Source: Paraphoma chrysanthemicola
Lineage: Eukaryota; Ascomycota; Dothideomycetes; Pleosporales; Phaeosphaeriaceae
Direction: 5' to 3'
Assembly (NCBI GenBank): GCA_020744225.1
Contig: JAGMWG010000001.1
Span: forward strand, 1,798,001-1,862,000
Length of the DNA: 64,000 nt
Shown here piece by piece: positions 33,756-45,115 of the stretch; position 1 is the first letter of the stretch, and each line of letters begins with the position of its first letter. Below the pieces are notes generated by a model. That model was not told the DNA's origin and made no database searches. It saw only the letters and a program-made list of their open reading frames with translations. Made by a program: the position numbers and the translations under genes.

Positions 33756-36191
33756 ATGCGACGACCGCCCATTGCCTGCCGCCGAGCAGTGCAATCGCTT
33801 CACCCGCCCTCGGCGCAGCACATTTGGGTCTCAGACGAGCTACTGTCGAGCACCTTCAACCGTTTTTTCCGAGATTCGTGCCCGCACCAACGACGCCATG
33901 GCAGCCATGTTCCGGGGCCATTGGAGGCCAGGAGGAGGGCAGCGAAGCGTCGAATGACTGTCTCGGCCAATTTTTACCCCCAGGACAGCTTTCCATCGTC
34001 GTTCAGCCTCGGCGCGCTGTTCGGTCTCCGCGCGAGTCCCCAGCCATCGTGGAAATATGAGCCGCCTTCTTTGCGAAAGGATAGGGACAATCTTGAGTCG
34101 AAGGCGCCCTCTCAAGTAGAGCTGGAATATGGCAGAGAGTACAATACAGGAGCATGGGAGATACCGGACACGATCGCCGATGCTGCGTCAAAGAGCGACA
34201 ATCCTCCTACAATTGCCGAACCCTCGATGCAGACTGCAAACTTGTTTTCCCAGAACATCGCGCATGTTCTTGAGGAAAGCGCTCCGATTCTTCAATCGCA
34301 ATCGCGAGACTACAAGAACACAGGCCAGACGTCCACCCTCGCCCTGTCACAACGCCAGTGTACGATTTTCTTCAAGCACTTCAGAGCCGCCTTAGCGCAA
34401 GCAGGCAACCTCTCAGACCAAATCGTACGCGATTGCTTGAAGCAATCATGTTCAGCATACCGACCTGACGCTCACAATGCATGGGTACTCAATGTTCGCG
34501 CATGCCGGCATCTGTTGGATCTTGGCTTCGACCCGACAACCATATTCGAAGGACATACTGCGAGGTTGTCCGTCCCGCCCGTATATTCACAACACAATAT
34601 GGACCTTCTCATGTGTCTCGAAGATATACTATCCAAGTTTCCGAATCGTCTTCCCATCGTCCACCAAATACATACAAGGATGGCAGAGAACGCTATGCAC
34701 GCAAGCATATCGGAGGAAACCGAAAGATGCATCAACATTGTGCAACTCGTCCGACGAGGGTGGCATACTGCTCAATTGCAAGGTCTTGAGTCAACAACTG
34801 TCATGAAGAAGCTCTTGCTTCGGCTTGCAAGCAAAATTGGGGACCAGCCCAGCAGTCGCATGCTGCGTGCCATCTTGAAAAATGATACTCTAGCTCGAGG
34901 CAACGTCCCGGCGTTTCTTGACCACATCACGGATCACCCGGAGCTTCTTACAATTGCCGCACGTTTGATGTCATGCATGCCAGACAAGCAAGCGCAAGAA
35001 TGGGTTTCCTCGGTCAGCTTAAATCTCGCCAAGACGGCGGCATTCAACACGACTCTTCCTAAAACCAAACTTCGCTGCCGCTTGCACACTTGGCTACATC
35101 TCCTATGCACTCTCGAATCGAAGGTCTTATCGCGTGCCCCGGTGGCCATAGATGTGGCTTTGCATTCCATTGCCAAATACGTCTTTTCTGAGCCCAAAGA
35201 GATTGAAAGCCGCTTCCAGATGTTGTCAGGCGTACTGCTCGTAAAGACAGCGCGCCGGGATGCCCCTTCGCATATTGCGGAAATGCAAGTTACAAAGATG
35301 CTGGTTTCACTCGATGACATGCTCGGACAGAGCGAGTCCGTGTCAGTGGGCGCTGAATTCGATGCACTCCGGTCAGTGTTCCGGAAGTACGAGCTCTCCC
35401 AAGAACCACTTCTTGGCCTCATGTTCGACATTTTTTCACGATATGCTAGTTTTGAGGGTAAGCTTGTGTTATTGCGCGTATTGGATAAACGGAAGCTCGT
35501 ACTAGCCGATACAACACCGTTCCAGTACGCCATCGACGAGCGCATAGCTGTGCTCCGCACTCGCAGCAAGAGTATTCGCGTCAGTGAGCAAGCTCGTCAG
35601 CACTTGGCCTACCAACTCCAAGCATGCCAGCAGATCATCGATATACTGAGCCGCGTTAGCTCAACACCAGTGTTCCTAACGACAGCTGTGACGGCGTTGC
35701 AAGCCCAACGACAATTCAACTTCATCCTCGCCCGTGCAGAGGACAATAAGGCTTTGCCTTTAGCATACCGGAACCTCACGGCAGACCTGACTACTCAGCA
35801 ACGTGTCAATCTGATCCATCAACTCGCACACCAATACGCGACCGACACCACACGATCCCAACGCCAAGCTTGGCGTGCCATGTACTATTTATACAAGTAT
35901 CTGGTCAAATACTCCTTACCCGTTGGCCCACTTATGAGTAAAGCCATCGTACGTGTTTCGCTTATACGTCCGTTCTCAGAGAGTCAATTCGTCAGTGCGA
36001 GGCGCTTGATATGGGTGTGTCATGTTGTTGCCAGAGTTGAAGGCGAACCTGTGGCCAAAAAGCTCGAGAAGGCCTTCTGGGACTGGCGTGGAGATCTGAT
36101 CAAGCATGCTAAGAGTGTGTATGTGGGTGCTGGAGGCCATCATCAGGACAAGGCGCACATCTCGACGATGAAGAAGTTGGGTTTGATATGA
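33756..36191 (+). CDS. Intronless 811-aa protein, probably mitochondrial, helical
   Basis: A single exon starts at the ATG at 33756; the preceding in-frame codon at 33753 is TTG. The N-terminal ~70 residues are rich in Arg and Ser with almost no acidic residues at first (MRRPPIACRRAVQSLHPP), consistent with a mitochondrial presequence. The rest is predicted helical by eye, with many Leu-rich stretches such as LLDLGFDPTTIFEGH, FDIFSRYASFEGKLVLLRVLD and WRAMYYLYKYLVKYSLPVG. The last part, SQFVSARRLIWVCHVVARVEGE, looks like the best-conserved core. The pattern is reminiscent of degenerate PPR-type mitochondrial RNA-metabolism proteins of fungi, but I cannot assign a family. It converges on the FluG-like gene. 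Confidence 0.8.
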   Translation: MRRPPIACRRAVQSLHPPSAQHIWVSDELLSSTFNRFFRDSCPHQRRHGSHVPGPLEARRRAAKRRMTVSANFYPQDSFPSSFSLGALFGLRASPQPSWKYEPPSLRKDRDNLESKAPSQVELEYGREYNTGAWEIPDTIADAASKSDNPPTIAEPSMQTANLFSQNIAHVLEESAPILQSQSRDYKNTGQTSTLALSQRQCTIFFKHFRAALAQAGNLSDQIVRDCLKQSCSAYRPDAHNAWVLNVRACRHLLDLGFDPTTIFEGHTARLSVPPVYSQHNMDLLMCLEDILSKFPNRLPIVHQIHTRMAENAMHASISEETERCINIVQLVRRGWHTAQLQGLESTTVMKKLLLRLASKIGDQPSSRMLRAILKNDTLARGNVPAFLDHITDHPELLTIAARLMSCMPDKQAQEWVSSVSLNLAKTAAFNTTLPKTKLRCRLHTWLHLLCTLESKVLSRAPVAIDVALHSIAKYVFSEPKEIESRFQMLSGVLLVKTARRDAPSHIAEMQVTKMLVSLDDMLGQSESVSVGAEFDALRSVFRKYELSQEPLLGLMFDIFSRYASFEGKLVLLRVLDKRKLVLADTTPFQYAIDERIAVLRTRSKSIRVSEQARQHLAYQLQACQQIIDILSRVSSTPVFLTTAVTALQAQRQFNFILARAEDNKALPLAYRNLTADLTTQQRVNLIHQLAHQYATDTTRSQRQAWRAMYYLYKYLVKYSLPVGPLMSKAIVRVSLIRPFSESQFVSARRLIWVCHVVARVEGEPVAKKLEKAFWDWRGDLIKHAKSVYVGAGGHHQDKAHISTMKKLGLI

Positions 36192-36347
36192 TGCTGTAGT
36201 ATCAGCTGTGATACAATCCTTCGTGAAGAAAACAAAAATTAACTAAAGCAAACATTGCACTGATCGCTATCAAACTTAGTGAACCAATCCTCATCTCATA
36301 AGTCATAATTTCGTGATTAAGACCAAGACCAATAACAAATCACGCCA

Positions 36348-39240
36348 CTAGTACCTCTCAATCAACCAAACCCTCCTATCCGCCTCCCCCATCTCCCTCA
36401 ACATCCTCTGCTCACTCTCCTTCATCACAATCCACGTCCCCACAACCTCATGCCCCACCGCCTCAATCAGCACTCCATCCCCCTTCAACCCCTGCATCGC
36501 CTCCTCCAACCTCTCCGGCATCCTCTTCACAATTCCATACCGTCTCCTTCCCTCATCATCCAGCGTCGCCGGATTGACAGGTACATCTAGTTCGGCAAAC
36601 TCGTTGACACCAGATTGCAATCCCACTAATCCCGCCGCAATAACAGCCGCAAGCGCGAGATACGGATTCGCAATACCGTCAAGCGCACGCAATTCCCAGC
36701 GTCCAGGCTTGATGCGGCGGAGCGGGACTTCGCGATTCTGCGTGCCCCATGCAAGCCACGTTCCACCCGTCCATGCATCGTCTACAACGCGTTCATACGA
36801 TTCCCTTGCGGGCAGGGTGAATGCGCACAGAGCGGGTAGATGTGCTAATACGCCGGCGACGAAGAATTGCATGTCGCGATCCGGCGGGTGCAGACTGATA
36901 TGTACGTGAGCTGCATTCCCAGCGGCTTTGGGACCGAATGGTTTTGGATGCAGGGTTGCACGGAGATCGTGGAGAGATGCGATTTGCGCAATGACTTGGC
37001 GTGCTTGGATGAGTGTGTCGATGGCGAGGAGGGGGGGTTGCGGAGGGAGGATGAATTCGTATTGACCTGGGCCGGATTCGGCGTGGAATTGCTGGATTTC
37101 GATTCCCATGCCATCGAGCGCGAGGAGGATTTCAGAGAAGAAGGGCAGTTGGAGCCACTGCTCGGGGGTGAGGGTGCCCCATGCGTGTGTGCTTGTGAGA
37201 GGTGTGAACGGGTCGGTGTCGGGGGTGGAGGAGGTGTTGGATGAGAATGGGTTCTTGGGCGCAGTGCTACGGGACAGGAATGTGGCCTCGATCTCGAACC
37301 CGATGAGGAGGGTAGTGGCGTGTGTGTATTGGAGGTTATTGATGAGAGTTTCGAGCGCGTTACGTGGGCAGTTGGGGAGCGGAGCGCCGGACTCGGAACG
37401 CCAATAGGAAAGCACTGTTGCGGAGGGGAGAGGGTCCTTATTGTGCGATCTGCGTAAAGAACGCAGGTCTGGTTCGATGTAGATTTGGCCTGTGGTGTTG
37501 ACCATTGGTGTGAGACCATCGTTTTGCAGTGTGCCAGTGTTCCCTTGCGATATGCCAATTCTGTCGCCTTCGCGTATCATTCGAGTAAACTCCTTTATTG
37601 GCAGAATTCGGGACCGTACTGTGGCCATGTAGTCGAGCCACTCAACATAGATGAATCGAACATCGGGATTTTTCTTGATGAACTCCTCGAAAAGTTGGAC
37701 TTCGTACACATGAGGCGCAGTAGGAGGTGGCGGAAAGGCGGGTGGCACCGTTCCGTAGGGCGAGCCAGAGCGTGGATCGACAGGGCCAGCTGTTGCAGGC
37801 TGACTCGTCGACCCTGCGGGTGGGATAGGGGGCATGCCGGGTGATGGATGCGGTGATTCTGAGCGGGGCTTGGTGTTGTATGTAAGTTGCTTTGTCGCTT
37901 CTTGAATTGTTTCGTCGAAAGTTGCTTGGTAGCGCAGGTCGTACAGGACATTTGAATTGTTGAAAAGAATGTCTTTGGTCATAGCTATTGCTTGGAATAT
38001 GGTCAAATCGCCCTTTTGAATATATTCGAGAAGTAGCTGTAGTAGTTAGCATCATAGTCATTTAACGTTGAAATACACTAAGACTGACCTCAAGCCACAC
38101 TTCACGAAATTGCAGGTTCGCAAGATAAAATGTCTCTGGAAACCAGTGGCCATCGCTTGAGTACAGGAGCTTGCTCCCTGGTACCAGCTCCAGTGCTTGC
38201 CGCAGGACAGATTGTTGGCCATCTCTGCTAATCATTGGGAACACTTCTCCAATATCTAGGTAAACGTGGCGGTATACCGTAGCGAGGTAACCAGCTTCTT
38301 GTGTATATGGGTACGCGGAGTGAAGTAGAACAAAAGGAACATTCGGGTAGGCTTCAATAACTTGTTGAAGGTAGGCAGGGTTCGCTTTCCGCAAGTCTAT
38401 ATCGTTGTCACCGAGTCCAGTGTGCAATTGTAGTGGCTTTGAGAGAGAGTCCGAGTGCGGCAGATCATCGGAGAGTATCTCCAACGTGCGCAGAACCAGG
38501 TAGTCATTCAGTGCTTTCTTCTCGATTCTGTAGGTACGTTTGCGGATGCAAGCCTTCACAAACCGCTCGAACGGATGACCTACGGCCCTCGCAGCCTCTT
38601 CATAATCGGGTTCAATGTCCAGTCCGGTGCGGTAGCAAATGACTGTCTTAAATCCGACAACTTCGGGGTCTTTCACTGCCTCTTGAATCTCGCGCTCAAA
38701 GCCGTCCATGAAGTCTACCCATGTGTCCGGCAGGAATTTTGTCTTGGCCAAGTCGTCTTCCTTTGCATCTCGAAGGATGCGCTTGATCAGTCTTTCTGCA
38801 ACTGTTTCGATCCGGACGATGCGCTTGCTGGGAGCCTGAAAGTACTCGTCATGTGAGTCATAAGGATACACTCTCTGAGGGTCTGCGAGTCCATCATCTA
38901 TCAGTACCGCATGTACGCCCTCAAAACATCTCCGATACAATTGCTGGGGGTTGCTCCGAAGCCACTCGATTCGCTGCTCGAGTATGTCCTCCCAATCAGC
39001 GTCTTCACCACACTCATATAGCTGCCGCAGTTGCTTTGCTGCGCGAAGATGCGACAGCGACTTGAAAGTGTCCCTCAGAGCTCGTCCTTGAGCTTCAGTG
39101 GTGATTGTCTCAAAAGGAATGGAGTCTGAGTGTTTTGGTAATATAAGATTATGTGCATGGTTGTCGATGATCGGGTAGTGATTTGCGACGTGTCGCAGCT
39201 GTTCCATTGTCGGCCTTGGTGGCCCCGCTGTTTGGTCCAT
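36348..39240 (-). CDS. fluG: FluG-like amidohydrolase / glutamine synthetase fusion
   Basis: Two exons (39240-38089, 38036-36348) split by a 52-nt intron give 946 aa. The N-terminal half (about 1-430) is an amidohydrolase-like domain: IIDNHAHN with H28 and H30, LLHSAYPYTQEAG, VYLDIGEVFP and LLYSSDGHWFPE, then LEYIQKGDLTIFQAIAM. A Pro/Ser-rich linker leads to a glutamine-synthetase (GSI-like) domain: FVEWLDY-type strand FIYVEWLDY, GIEIQQFHAESGPGQYEF, KAAGNAAHVHISLH and RALDGIANPYLALAAV. This architecture is that of FluG, which in Aspergillus is needed for an extracellular signal that starts conidiation. Paralogs of the same architecture exist in many ascomycetes, so true orthology is uncertain. 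The enzyme reaction of FluG is not established. Confidence 0.9.
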
Positions 39241-39725
39241 GTCACACTCTCTGCTGGTGCAGTATGCGCCTGAGCGATCAGTACGACCGTACTAGTGGGT
39301 ACTTGCTTCCGGAATCACGAAGGATTGACAGTCGAAGATGCGCTACCTTTGGCAGCCTGCGTTGAGGCGAAACAGGATTATTTGAATGTTTGCGATCAAA
39401 AGCAAGATGAGGTCGTTGTGTTCGACGACCCCACGATGGCACCTGCGAGGCGCATGAGACCAGATTGGATCAGATGACGTAGTTTTGGGCGGAAGGCCGG
39501 ATGTGTCAGCGCTGAGGCTGCAGCACTGTCACTACCACGTAAATGCACAAATGGGGATTCATACTACTGTAGCTGCATCTCATGATGTATAAAAGAAACT
39601 TGTTGCATGATCCTGACCGAGGCAAGATTCATGGGTCTTCGTAGCAGGTGGGGCTCTTTAGCGCCTTTCCAACAGCAGTACCGTGCCACATCAATCGTAC
39701 CTTCCGCCTCACGCGTCAACTCTTT
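39241..39725. other. Intergenic, FluG-like promoter
   Basis: This is the 5' flank of the FluG-like gene and the 3' flank of the MFS gene. No gene seen. Confidence 0.6.
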
Positions 39726-41485
39726 TTATTGGGCATCTCCAAGCTTGCCCTCTGAAACTGTCAGGATTTCCGTCTTCTTCCACTTCCATGCTGGAATTCC
39801 CCGCTCGTACAATTCGTCAATCTCGATGAATGTGCGGTTCTTGGTCTCTGGGATGAAGAACCAGACGAACACACATGAGGCTGCCACCACGGCCCCAAAG
39901 ATGAAAGCAATTTTACCTCCGAGGTTGCCTTGATCCGGGTTGATCGCATATGGGAGAGAGAATGACCAGATGCATGACGACAGCCCATTCATCATGGTTG
40001 CCAGACTTTGCGTCGGGGCTCGGAGGCGTGAAGAAGGATTCTCAGCACTGATGGGCCAGGCTGCAGAACCTACAGTACCCTGATATACTGCGTATGGTTA
40101 GCCAAAGTTGAACAAAACATCGACAGAAGAACACACCGAAAGACCAGACGGCCATGAAGGCGACTTGCCCCCAGATGGCACCGTTCGTCTTGATGCACGC
40201 CAGTATTCCAATGACGAACAGGGCTAAGGTCAGTACAGCTGTGCCGTAGAGAGCTGTGGCCCTCCGGCCGAATTTCTCGACAAAGACCCATCCACACATA
40301 TTTCCAACTACCATGAGCCCGGACATTCCGACAGTCATGTCGAAAGATGTCGCTGCGCTCATACCACCGAGCTGCATAAAGTAACTCATATATCCGATCA
40401 CCCAGGCATTGCCAGATGCATTCTGGATAAAGAACATTGACGTCGCAACAAGCGTACGTTTCATGTGTTTCTTTGAGAAACACTCTGCAAGAGTACCTTG
40501 AGATTCATTCTCCGCATTTTGGCGAGCGAGAGAATCATGGATCTCGACCATGTGACCATCAATGTCATAGCCTGGCGAGTGTACTCTGGCAAGATTGTGG
40601 CGCGCTTTCTCGTGTCGACCGTGAGCGACCAACCAATATGGTGATCTAACAAGTTGCATCAGTTTGCCTGCAAAGGACAACTACTCAACAAGAGCTTTGA
40701 CTTACTCGGGAAAGAATGGCAGCACCGCCAGTCCGACTGCAACGTAGCCCCATTGTACTGCAAACAGCACTCGGTATGTCATGTTTCCCTCGTAGAAACT
40801 CGCTTGTCTCATGACACCATAGCCGATCAGTTGTCCAAGGACAATTGCGAAGTTCATACCGGCCGTGATTGCGCCACGGATTGATATGGGAGCCATTTCA
40901 GTAGCGTAGGTAGGAGCAACAGTACTGAAACATCCGAGGGGAAGACCAGTAAGGATCTTCCCACCAAAAAAGTGCGCGGGTGTCGTGGAGAAGAATTGGA
41001 GGAAAATGCCTCCAGTATTGATGATGTATGCAACCAGAATACATGGCTGGCGGCCAAATTTGTTGACACCAAGACCCGTTGCGAGACCACCGATAATAAT
41101 ACCTGATTCAAGGTAAGCAAAGTTCTCACAAGTCCGCTTTGAAGTTGGCAGTGTTACCGAAAAGGGTGGCAGCTTGAAAGCCAAGTTGCCAATTAGCATC
41201 GACGACATAGTCACCGGCGTATGGATGACCGAAGTCTTTCCTGAATTCGAAAATGGAGACCACGACACCTCCAGCCAAAGAATCAAACCCGAACATGATA
41301 CATGTAAAGAACATGTAGAAGCACCACAGAATGGACTTGAAATGCTCTCGGATAGCTTCGCGCCGCGTGAGAGAGTTTTGACGCTCAATGAAGACTTGAA
41401 GCGTAGCGGAAGCGCCGACCACTGGAACGCGAGGCTCGCCAGCGGCTTCTGTGAGCTCCACCATATTGGGCTTGGAGTCTGTCAT
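39726..41485 (-). CDS. MFS sugar (alpha/beta-glucoside type) transporter
   Basis: Four exons (41485-41158, 41102-40706, 40645-40137, 40087-39726) give 531 aa, standard for 12-helix sugar porters. The start is the ATG at 41485; the open frame upstream begins with TTG. Signatures: FGFDSLAGGVVV in helix 1, the loop 2-3 motif NKFGRQPC, SPYWLVAHGRHEKA after helix 6, VEKFGRRATALYG after helix 8, NPDQGNLGGKIAFIFGA before helix 12, and the terminal PETKNRTFIEIDELYERGIPAWKW. The last two are characteristic of the fungal maltose/glucoside permease branch. It is transcribed divergently from an intracellular GH3 beta-glucosidase, which suggests import of a beta-glucoside such as cellobiose. The substrate is an inference. 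Confidence 0.94.
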
Positions 41486-42201
41486 CTTGCTGGGACTGTC
41501 CGACAAAGTAGTGGGAATTCAATTGTAATAAAGAGGGACCAGATGATCTACAAAGTACGCATGGTCGGCTTATTAAATGTAGCCGGATTCTGCTTCTCGC
41601 AGAGTAACCATCTAGCGTGTGCTCGGCCAAGTTATGCCGTGCCCGCACATCCAATATTCATTTGGTGAACCATGCAACTGAATCAAGCCGCAGAACAATT
41701 TCAAAGAATCCTCCGGTGCACGCCTTACGTGGTCATTCTCGAGACGAGAGCTTCGAATACATGTAGCCGTTCTCCAGCCAGCCGCTGGGTCCAATGGGCA
41801 CGTAGACTATAAAATAATAGTTCAACTCTAAGATCGCATCGCCGCCTCTTACCTGATACAGAAAGCCGACGGTAAATCTTCGGATGACTTAGCCCTGATG
41901 TGGGGTAGCCATATGAGAGTAGTCGTGAAGGAAGCCGTTACCCGCACGAGTCAGATGGGGCCAGCGTTGACCAAATACGAATCGGACATGCTCGTGACCT
42001 TCGGTACTGTGCTGAGAATCCTGCAGACCACAAAATGAATCATTTCGAAGCCTTCAATCTGAGCTACATGATTATTTTGAAGATAGTCCGAAAGTGGTCT
42101 CCACCGCGCTTGCGACCTGGGATGGGTTGAAAACATGCGACACGGCTCCCTCGTTGAGGACGCATACCGCGGAACATTCTCATGTATTGACGGTATCAAC
42201 A
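41486..42201. promoter_or_regulatory. Shared divergent promoter, sugar transporter / GH3
   Basis: A 716-bp region separates the two start codons. Several G-rich hexamers fit the loose SYGGRG consensus of the CreA repressor (for example GTGGGG near 41898 and CCGGAG on the minus strand near 41710). That consensus is short, so this is only suggestive. Co-regulation is inferred from orientation. Confidence 0.45.
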
Positions 42202-44939
42202 ATGGCCAAAACAAACGGAAGTATAGGCCATGACGAGAAACTCGAGGATCTTGCTGCTCGGATGACTCTGGAGGAGAAAATCACGTTCCTAGCCGCAAAG
42301 AACATTTGGGAAACGCCAGATATCCAGAGAGTCGGCATTCCTTCGCTAAAGGTACGAAATCAACACCATTCGGACATCGCTTGACAACGCTAATTAACGA
42401 GAAGGTCACAGATGGGCCAAATGGCGCGCGTGGCGGAAACTTCTTCGATGGTACTACTGCTGCGTGCTTCCCGTCTTGTGTCTCACTTGCAGCCACCTTC
42501 AACCGCGACCTTTCGCATCAGATCGGAAAAGCACTGGGTCAAGAGGCAATTACCAAGGGTGCATACGTACTTCTAGGCCCGACCGTATGCTGTCATCGTT
42601 CGCCTCTCGGTGGTCGGAATTTTGAAGCTTTCAGCGAAGATCCGCATCTGAGCGGTGTTCTGGCGACTGAGTATGTCAAGGGCTTGCAAGAAGAGAGGGT
42701 TGCCGCCACAGTGAAGCACTATTTGGCGAATGAGCAGGATACGAGACGGTTCACTGTTAACCAGACGATCTCGGAGAGAGCGCTGAGGTATGAAGTTCTG
42801 TTTTCCACATTTTAGGTGAGAACCATACGAAGAGGCAGGTGCTAATAGTAAGCATAGAGAGATCTACCTGCGACCCTTTGAGATGGTTGCCAAAGATGCT
42901 GATCCATGGTGTTTCATGTCAAGCTATCCGAAGATCAACGGAACGCACGTTGACGCGCAATCGAAATTTCTGATTGACATCCTTCGGAATGAGTGGGGGT
43001 ATGAAGGCCTCGTGATGTCAGACTGGGGCGCAACAACAACCGTTGAGAGCATCAGATATGGTCTGGATCTTGAAATGCCAGGGCCAGCACGGTTTCGGAA
43101 CTCCGAAGCTGTCACCAAGGCTCTCAAAGATGGCTCAGTTAGCGAATCTGATATTGACGACCGGATTGGAAACATATTAAGACTGTTGAAGAAAGTTGGT
43201 AAGTTTGATGACCGCAGAGACACGCCTGACGAGCAAGCCATCGACAGGCCTGAGCATCGTGCTTTGATCAGGAAAGCTGGAGGCGAAGGCATTGTATTGC
43301 TCAAGAACGAGGGCGATGATCTGCCATTTGATGTCAAGAAGACGAAGAAAATCGCGCTGCTTGGCCCACTCGCGAAGTATGCTGCTGCTCATGGTGGAGG
43401 GTCAGCATCTTTGAACTGTCATTACAAAGTTACACCCTACGACGCCTTTGTTGACCGACTCGGAAGCGAGGTCGAAATCACACACAGCGCAGGTACACTC
43501 ATACCACCCTCCAACTCACCATTGCTAGACCCTGACGAACTCCAGGCGCACACATCTTCCGCGTGTACCCAGACCTCGAGGCAGGCTGTTTCAACTCTAT
43601 GGGCAATCCCGGCTTTCTGGCGGAATTCTTCATGACACCAACACCTACACCTGCGCCCTTCCGCACCGAAGAATACCCCAGAGGTAGCTTCACAACTCTA
43701 ATGAACTCCCACGTTATAGGCTGCCAAACTGTACGCTTCAGCACCACCTACACCGCCCCAACCACCGGGTCTCACTACCTCAGTTTCTCCGGCCTAGGAC
43801 CCTCAAAACTCTTCATCAACAACACCCTAATCGCGCACCAAGCCGACGCCACGCCCGACGCCATGGGTTTCCTCCTCGGCGTGCAAGACGAAATAAGACT
43901 ACAATACCGCTTCACCGCCAACCAAACATACCACATCGTAATCGAAACCCACCCCGACCCGCTCGCCAACGCAGAACTTCACCTCCTCAACCACCAATCC
44001 TCAATCCACCTCGGCTTCGTCGCCCAACAAGAAATGGACCGCGACCTCCTCTCCGAAGCCGTCGACCTCGCGCGCGATGCCGACATGGCGTTTGTATTCG
44101 TCGGCAACACTACGCAATGGGAAACAGAAGGCCAGGACCTCTCATCCATGGCGCTCCCTGCATCGGGATCGCAAGATACATTGATTTCCGCCGTCGCGGA
44201 CGTGAATCCACGTACAGTCGTGATTAATACTACAGGCGTACCTGTTCTCACGCCCTGGATCAACGATGTATCTGCGTTCATGCAGGCGTGGTACGCGGGG
44301 CAAGAATCAGGGAATGCAATCCTAGACATTATTACGGGTGAAACGTGTCCAAGTGGAAAGTTACCCGTGAGTTGGCCGCGGAGGTACGAGGATACGGGGT
44401 GTTATGGGCATTTTGGCCTGGATAGCAAGGAGAGTGGGGAGGTGGAGTATGTTGAGGGTGTGCGGGTGGGGTATCGATGGTTTGATAAGTTTTATGGAGA
44501 CGAGAACGAGGTGCGGTGGGCGTTTGGGTATGGTTTGAGTTATGCCCGGTTTGAGATTGGAGGGGCGAGAGTGGAAGGTGGGATTGGAGGAGGAGAGGGA
44601 GATGGGAGGGTTAAAATTAGTGCGGTGGTGAAGAATGTTGGAAAGAGGAAGGGGATGGAGACGGTGCAGGTTTATATGAAACCTCCAAATGTGGCTGGCT
44701 TGGATAGGCCGGTCAAGGAACTCGTTGGATTTGCGAAAGTAGAAGTGGGCCCTGGAGATGAGAAGAGTGTGGAAGTTCAATTCGGAGGAGAAGGCTTATC
44801 ATATTGGGATGAGGAGCTTGGGCGGTGGAAGGTCGTGCGAGGAAAGTATGAAGTCCTGGTTGCGACGAGTTCGAGGCCCGAGGATATACATGCTACACTT
44901 ACATTAGAAGTCGGAGAAGATGTCGTGTACGGGCCGTAG
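42202..44939 (+). CDS. GH3 beta-glucosidase with PA14 insert, probably intracellular
   Basis: Four exons (42202-42351, 42405-42787, 42858-43492, 43546-44939) give 853 aa. There is no signal peptide (MAKTNGSIGHDEKLED). The GH3 N-domain has GPNGARGG, LGPTVCCHRSPLGGRNFEAFSEDP and the nucleophile D233 in GLVMSDWGAT. The C-terminal GH3 domain starts KAGGEGIVLLKNEG and is interrupted by a PA14 domain (about 415-540: GFLAEFF...RFSTTYTAPTTGSHYLSFSG...KLFINN). It then continues with GNTTQWETEGQDL and GETCPSGKLPVSWPRRYED. A fibronectin-III-like domain (NVGKRKGMETVQVYMKPP) ends the protein. GH3-PA14 enzymes hydrolyse beta-glucosides. The substrate-site stretch is somewhat atypical (CCHRSP and EQDTRRF, where relatives usually have IQRSP and EHER), so specificity may differ. 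Confidence 0.94.
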
Positions 44940-45115
44940 AAAGGTATATAAGCTTAAGCCTGGACTTTGTCTTGGTGGTACACGTATCGAAAAGATCAAT
45001 GTTCTCGACGATTTATTGTCCTCTGCCTCTTCACTTCTTCGATCAATATATTTCCCTGCTTCCACGTTCTCTTATCATAACCTAATCACCAATTCCGAAA
45101 ACCCCTCTATGCAGT

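Noticed and set aside
33212..34060. 282-codon plus-strand frame overlapping the start of the mitochondrial-type gene
   Set aside because: It overlaps a longer, better-supported frame, starts with a poor context, and its His/Cys/Arg-rich content looks like an out-of-frame reading.
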